DNA from: Casuarina equisetifolia
Lineage: Eukaryota; Streptophyta; Magnoliopsida; Fagales; Casuarinaceae
NCBI GenBank assembly: GCA_028551475.1
Contig: CM052359.1
Coordinates: 5,581,583 to 5,645,582 of the forward strand
Length of the DNA stretch: 64,000 nucleotides
Reading direction: 5' to 3'
Both the position numbers and the translations under genes were made by a program. Every line of letters begins with the position of its first letter. Position 1 is the first letter of the stretch. Positions 59,701 through 64,000 of this stretch are shown here, one piece after another. Below the pieces are notes generated by a model. It was not told the DNA's origin, ran no database searches, and saw only the letters and a program-made list of their open reading frames with translations.

Positions 59701-62700
59701 TTCTAGCCAATTAGATAAAATTAACTCTAATAATAGCATAAAGATAAGGTTATCTAAAACAATCTATTCAAGTACTTTGAAAAAAACTTAAAAAAGAAAC
59801 AAGTCACTGCTCTTAGTATTGCATTTACTTGTTATCCTGGCATATCATAGTCATGTAACCAGTGTTCCTGTCGTTTTTCCCTAAATTAGTGCAGCATTAG
59901 CTTCTAGAACCCTCCATTTATAATATTTGTTTCTTTTTTTCCATCTTTCTATCACCTATCATCCATTTCGTTTTGTTTTCGATAAATTGACTTAATTTGT
60001 TCTCCCAGTTTTTCTAATAAAATCATAAAGTTCCTTTTCCATTTTAATATAATCTTCAGAATTAAACTCAATTACTTTTACTCGGTCTCTAAAACTTTCT
60101 GATGATGGTCCAGAATATAGTTGTCCTTGTGAAACATTATTTTAATACTATCACGTAAGACATGGCATGCTTGTAGTATTGCAATCTACATCTTTAAATA
60201 ATTCCCAGTATTTGAGGACACAAACTTTTGATAGCTTGAATTAGTTGGAATACGGCTACAAATCAACATTAACACATAAAATAGATTATATTCATTCATT
60301 TGATAATACTCTTGCTTACAGACCTATTTGCCCATGCAGTCAAAAGAACTAACACCTAAACCCATTGGCACTTAGATCCTCGCATTTAAATATCTGCTTA
60401 GTCCAAAAGTATCAATGAAACAATCATTGGAAGAAAGTAACAGTACTAGAAGGTTGCATACCAGCTGACAACAGAAGGTGAATGTTTCTGCCCATTCAAA
60501 ATATACTCGGCAATCATTGTAAAAGCCACAGTGGTCCGCCTGAGGGTGGTGTACATTGGAACATTTATGCCCCGGACAGATTCCATCGAGACCAGCTTTT
60601 ATCAAAATGGAGAGAGGCATTCTTTAGAAGATTATGTTTTCTACAGGGGATAGAATGTGAACTGTTGTGTATCATCAGATACATACCATGTAAGTCAAAT
60701 ATGATAACGCAAAAGGAAGAGTGTGAATCAATGTCTTAAATGGTACAAGGGTGGTTGAGTTATTAGTAATGCTCTGAGGTTCGTCTGTTGTGAAAGAAAT
60801 GATCTTCCAGCGTCTCATTGCATAGAGAAATGAAGTTGAACATATTATCTAAAACAACCAAGAGATATAAAATGCCTTGATTAGTTGAGTGAAATATCAG
60901 AAGAAACTTTCAACAACAGTTCTCAACAAGCACCAACAGCATCGGGCCAGCATGGGTTAAATATTGAAATTTTAACCAACATGCATGTCAACCTTGAAAT
61001 ATGTGGAACATTATAAAAACCAGAAGAAAGATTATTGCCACAGTTAACTCAAACATAATTACAATTTGAAACTTAGTTCTAACTATTCCAGTAGAATTAA
61101 AAAGTACTGTTAGCACAGGCAACTAAATATTCACAGTTAAAAACTATGCACAAAGGGCCAACAAGACCAACTTAATAAATGAACTACCTGAAAAAGTGTG
61201 ATGACATTTGTGGATGGGAAATTGTAAGAAGAAAGGATTGCTTTGTTGAACATTACCAAGAGAACTGCAGGATTGGGGACAAAGAATGAACATACTTGCT
61301 ATAAGGGGAAATGAATGCCTTCAGAAAACCAATTAAACAGTATATGGTAGCAAAATCTAACATATACTATTGAAAGATTGTAGTCACTTACAAATCATTA
61401 ACCAGAGACCAATTAGGTGAACAGATAATAAAAAAATGAGCTTTCTGTGTGTTTGAACTTCTTTCACCCTCCCTTCACCTTTCTTTTCTATGTTTATTAA
61501 CCCAAAAATCCTCACCACTTGCAGACAGAACAGTCTTAAGTACATTTGGTGAATTTTTCATATTTAGACAGCCTCAGACACAACACGCAAATACGTTTCT
61601 GTACCTATAGATGTAAAATTTTCTACTAACAAGTTATTAATGCCTATCCAAGCTGCAACCAAGAGACACTTCAGCTACCGGCAATAATTAGTATCACAAT
61701 AGACATATCATTGATCAATATTTGTCATAAATTGTTAATGGCCAGCTCAGGCAACCAAGAGACACTTCAGCAACTGGCAATAACTCTATTTCCCCATTCC
61801 TAATGTTAGTGAAAGTTTTGGTTCACTGATATACTGTCTTGTGTCACCCACCTTCTAAAGTCATGAAATTAAAGTACCAAGGGTGTGTGTGTCACAAGTT
61901 CACAGCACGGACTGGGACCTTAAAAAATAAAAATAAAAATAAAAAGAGAACCAATTTCTACAGTGTCAGAGGTCAACACCAGTGTACTCATTGGCCTGTT
62001 AACGGAAATATTAGGCTTTTGATTTAATGTAATCCAGGCAAAAAGAACAAAAAGAGCAAAATAAGAAGAAGAAGAAAGAGAAAATAAAATAAAATAAAAA
62101 ATCTTATGGATTCTTATACAATCATCAAAAGAATGATTGTCACTTCCCAAAACTTCCATGTTCTAAATGAAGCAGTGATTTACTAGATATTGTTTCCAAT
62201 TCCAATGTGAAGAAAACCGTCTCTCCGATTTTCCTTGTTTGAATAATACTCTACCAAGGTCTTCACTTTTAATACTACTGTTCTTGGTTTGTGCCTTAGT
62301 CTTTGCTGACTCACTTTTCCAAAGTTTCATCGTTTCAGTCGTCATCTCAATTGGTTTTTCAAAATTAAGGAAAGGTTCATTTCCTCCTAGTTATTTACTT
62401 CATTAGCGTCAACCAAGTTGGATTAACTAGTCCACTTCTCCAATCCATGATTGGTTTCAGGCATAAGTAATATAGGACTTGCTTTGTCTTAAATTAACTT
62501 CTAGTTTTCACATTCCCTTCATTTTTTCACCAAGCAACCATTGCAGAAGCGACTGACATAGAAAATATCTTCTAAAAAAGAAACAGTATGTACCCAAGGA
62601 AATAATGCATGAAGGAGAAAAGAAAGATGAAATTAAGAGATGGGAAGAAGAAACCTGCAGAACCCATGTAAGAGATGGCAGCGTAGGCTCCCTTCGTGCT

Positions 62701-62787
62701 GAGAGCTGAACCTTTCCTTTGACAGCCTTCGCTCTTTGAGGGATCGGATACGGGGAGTTGTACATTCTTCTCAGAAGCCATGGCCAT
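56724..62787 (-). CDS. UGNT1: Golgi nucleotide-sugar transporter, UGNT1-like (UDP-GlcNAc type)
   Basis: Ten exons, all GT/AG: 62787-62655, 61264-61188, 60848-60687, 60595-60462, 59071-58941, 58851-58807, 58697-58600, 57798-57691, 56944-56888 and 56798-56724. The joined frame is 339 residues without a stop, close to family length. Diagnostic stretches are YMGSAVLLVMFNKAILSSYN, ALSYLTYM, VPMYTTLRRTTVAFTMIAEY, GAWDLSFDASAYT, GLNTFGLMWCNG, FLNTTLNSALTQTICGNLK (positions 278-296), GLGWLMFGGLPFDP and GQSLGFLGSCLYAYCKILGK at the C-terminus. It is a multi-span carrier of the drug/metabolite transporter superfamily, related to SLC35D. Arabidopsis UGNT1 (At4g32272) brings UDP-N-acetylglucosamine into the Golgi for N-glycans and glycosyl inositol phosphoceramides. 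Substrate is inferred from similarity. The KxK-like tail is weak (ILGK). Exon 6 is only 45 bases. Confidence 0.93.
61652..61785. repeat. Short direct repeat in intron 1 of the transporter gene
   Basis: CAACCAAGAGACACTTCAGC followed by ACTGGCAATAA-type sequence occurs near 61657 and again near 61752. Confidence 0.8.
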
Positions 62788-62799
62788 GGTGCCAAGCCA

Positions 62800-64000
62800 C
62801 TCTCAGTGTCGGAGTGAGAAAAAAATGTACGGAAACAGAGAATCCACAGTGGATAGCCTACGAACTGACAAGGAGACATTTATACTACTACTTGTCCTTG
62901 TCCAGCCTCAGCCTCTTTCAGGAATTTATGACTATGCTGGACCAAGCAAGAAGATAATACTCCTGTACTGGCACTTAGCGTCACTCATATGTCAATCCAT
63001 CTTCACTCCCATCAGCTCTTTCCACCTTTTTAGTGAATATATCTAGTTCTTAATTTTTACCAAACAAATCCAAAGGTTTGATTTTTATTATTTTTGTATT
63101 TCTTTCAAATTTATACTAGAATTACCTTAACTACTCAAAACTTGGATCTTTTCATCGTGAGTGTTAATATATACATTAATTTTTGTAACTTTAGAGAAAT
63201 TAATTTATCTAATTAAGTTGAATGAAAATACCAAGTACTAGATAATTAACATGGGTTATAAAAATAAAAAATGATAACAATTATTTCATGTACGGAATAT
63301 TATATAAATTGAGCAGCTCATAAGTAAGTTTAAATTTATTTACAGAATAAATAAACTAAATTAAAGTTGATTAAATGAGTGAAACTTTGAATGTTCAATA
63401 TCACCTTTACATCAATTGGTCTATAGGTTTTTAAAACAACATGACTAAATAAGTTCAAACACTATAATCGCTCCCAAAGTTTTAATCATATTAAAACAAT
63501 TTATTATATCAAATTTTTTACCGCATCAACTAGTAGTCTAGTAATGATAATATAGATATGTTGTAGAAGTTCTTTTTTAAATATTATTATTTTGTAAGAA
63601 ATGATTAATATCTTATGAAAGATCATTTATTTAAGGTATCTAATTTCTTTTGTGGTTGTAGTTAACATAATAACTAATTAACAATAAAATAATTTTTTTA
63701 TTAAGTACAACATATTTTTAAAAGGCCTAAAGACCCAACCTTAAATGCTAATTTATGAGTTAGATGATTGTTCTTTCATTTAAGTTCTATTTCAAGAATC
63801 TTTTCTTCTATAATGAGAACCTTTTCCTACATATACTCTTTCATACACTAACCTATCTTTCATATTAAGTTATATCTTATAAAAAATAGTCTATATCCAA
63901 CTTAAAATCTAAGATATTAAGTAGAAAAATTCATTTATTTATAAATTGTTCTTTAAGTTTCTATTTTTTCTATTTTGGACTTAACCAATGAGAGAGAGAG
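62800..64000. other. 5' flank of the transporter gene and AT-rich intergenic DNA
   Basis: The first few hundred bases should contain the transporter promoter (minus strand). From 63.05 kb on the sequence is very AT-rich with no gene recognised. A block near 63898-63960 resembles the dispersed repeat at 17.2-17.4 kb. Confidence 0.5.

Overview
This is nuclear DNA from a flowering plant. It is AT-rich, with intron-split genes, plant microRNA precursors, Ty1/copia retrotransposons and several plant-specific gene families. Codon use and gene structure look more like a dicot or magnoliid than a grass, but I cannot name the species. Bacterial-style operons and ribosome-binding sites do not apply here.

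Layout. 1-5.4 kb: intergenic. 5.46-5.83 kb: MIR396a on the + strand, with a TATA box and a CT-rich leader. 11.66-12.1 kb: MIR396b on the - strand, facing MIR396a, again with a TATA box and a CT-rich leader, and with a 9-bp minisatellite directly upstream of the TATA box. 12.1-19.2 kb: intergenic, with a recent 120-bp tandem duplication. About 19.2-26.9 kb: a decayed copia element split by a second, Sirevirus-like copia element that still has a perfect 5-bp target-site duplication (CATCT). 29.36-30.04 kb: intronless calmodulin-like gene (+) preceded by three CAMTA-type CGCG boxes. 31.9-37.5 kb: five-exon CUE-domain gene (-). 43.68-46.85 kb: six-exon receptor-like cytoplasmic kinase of the PBL34/35/36 type (+). 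50.5-51.3 kb: ubiquitin-fold gene resembling the U11/U12 snRNP 25 kDa family (-), with a SINE-like repeat against its last clear exon. 53.0-53.46 kb: MIR171 with a TATA box (-). 56.7-62.8 kb: ten-exon nucleotide-sugar transporter of the UGNT1 type (-).

The genes do not form one pathway. Three of the most informative loci are non-coding: MIR396a and MIR396b encode the two classical miR396 isoforms, which repress GRF growth regulators, and MIR171 represses HAM-type GRAS factors. The protein genes cover calcium sensing, immune or receptor-proximal kinase signalling, ubiquitin binding, a minor-spliceosome-like ubiquitin fold and Golgi nucleotide-sugar import. All exon models were built by eye from reading frame, GT/AG sites and family similarity. 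No search or folding program was run. I found no clear new enzymatic or defence system; the least ordinary items are the convergent MIR396 pair with its promoter minisatellite and the nested retrotransposon with multiplied polypurine tracts.
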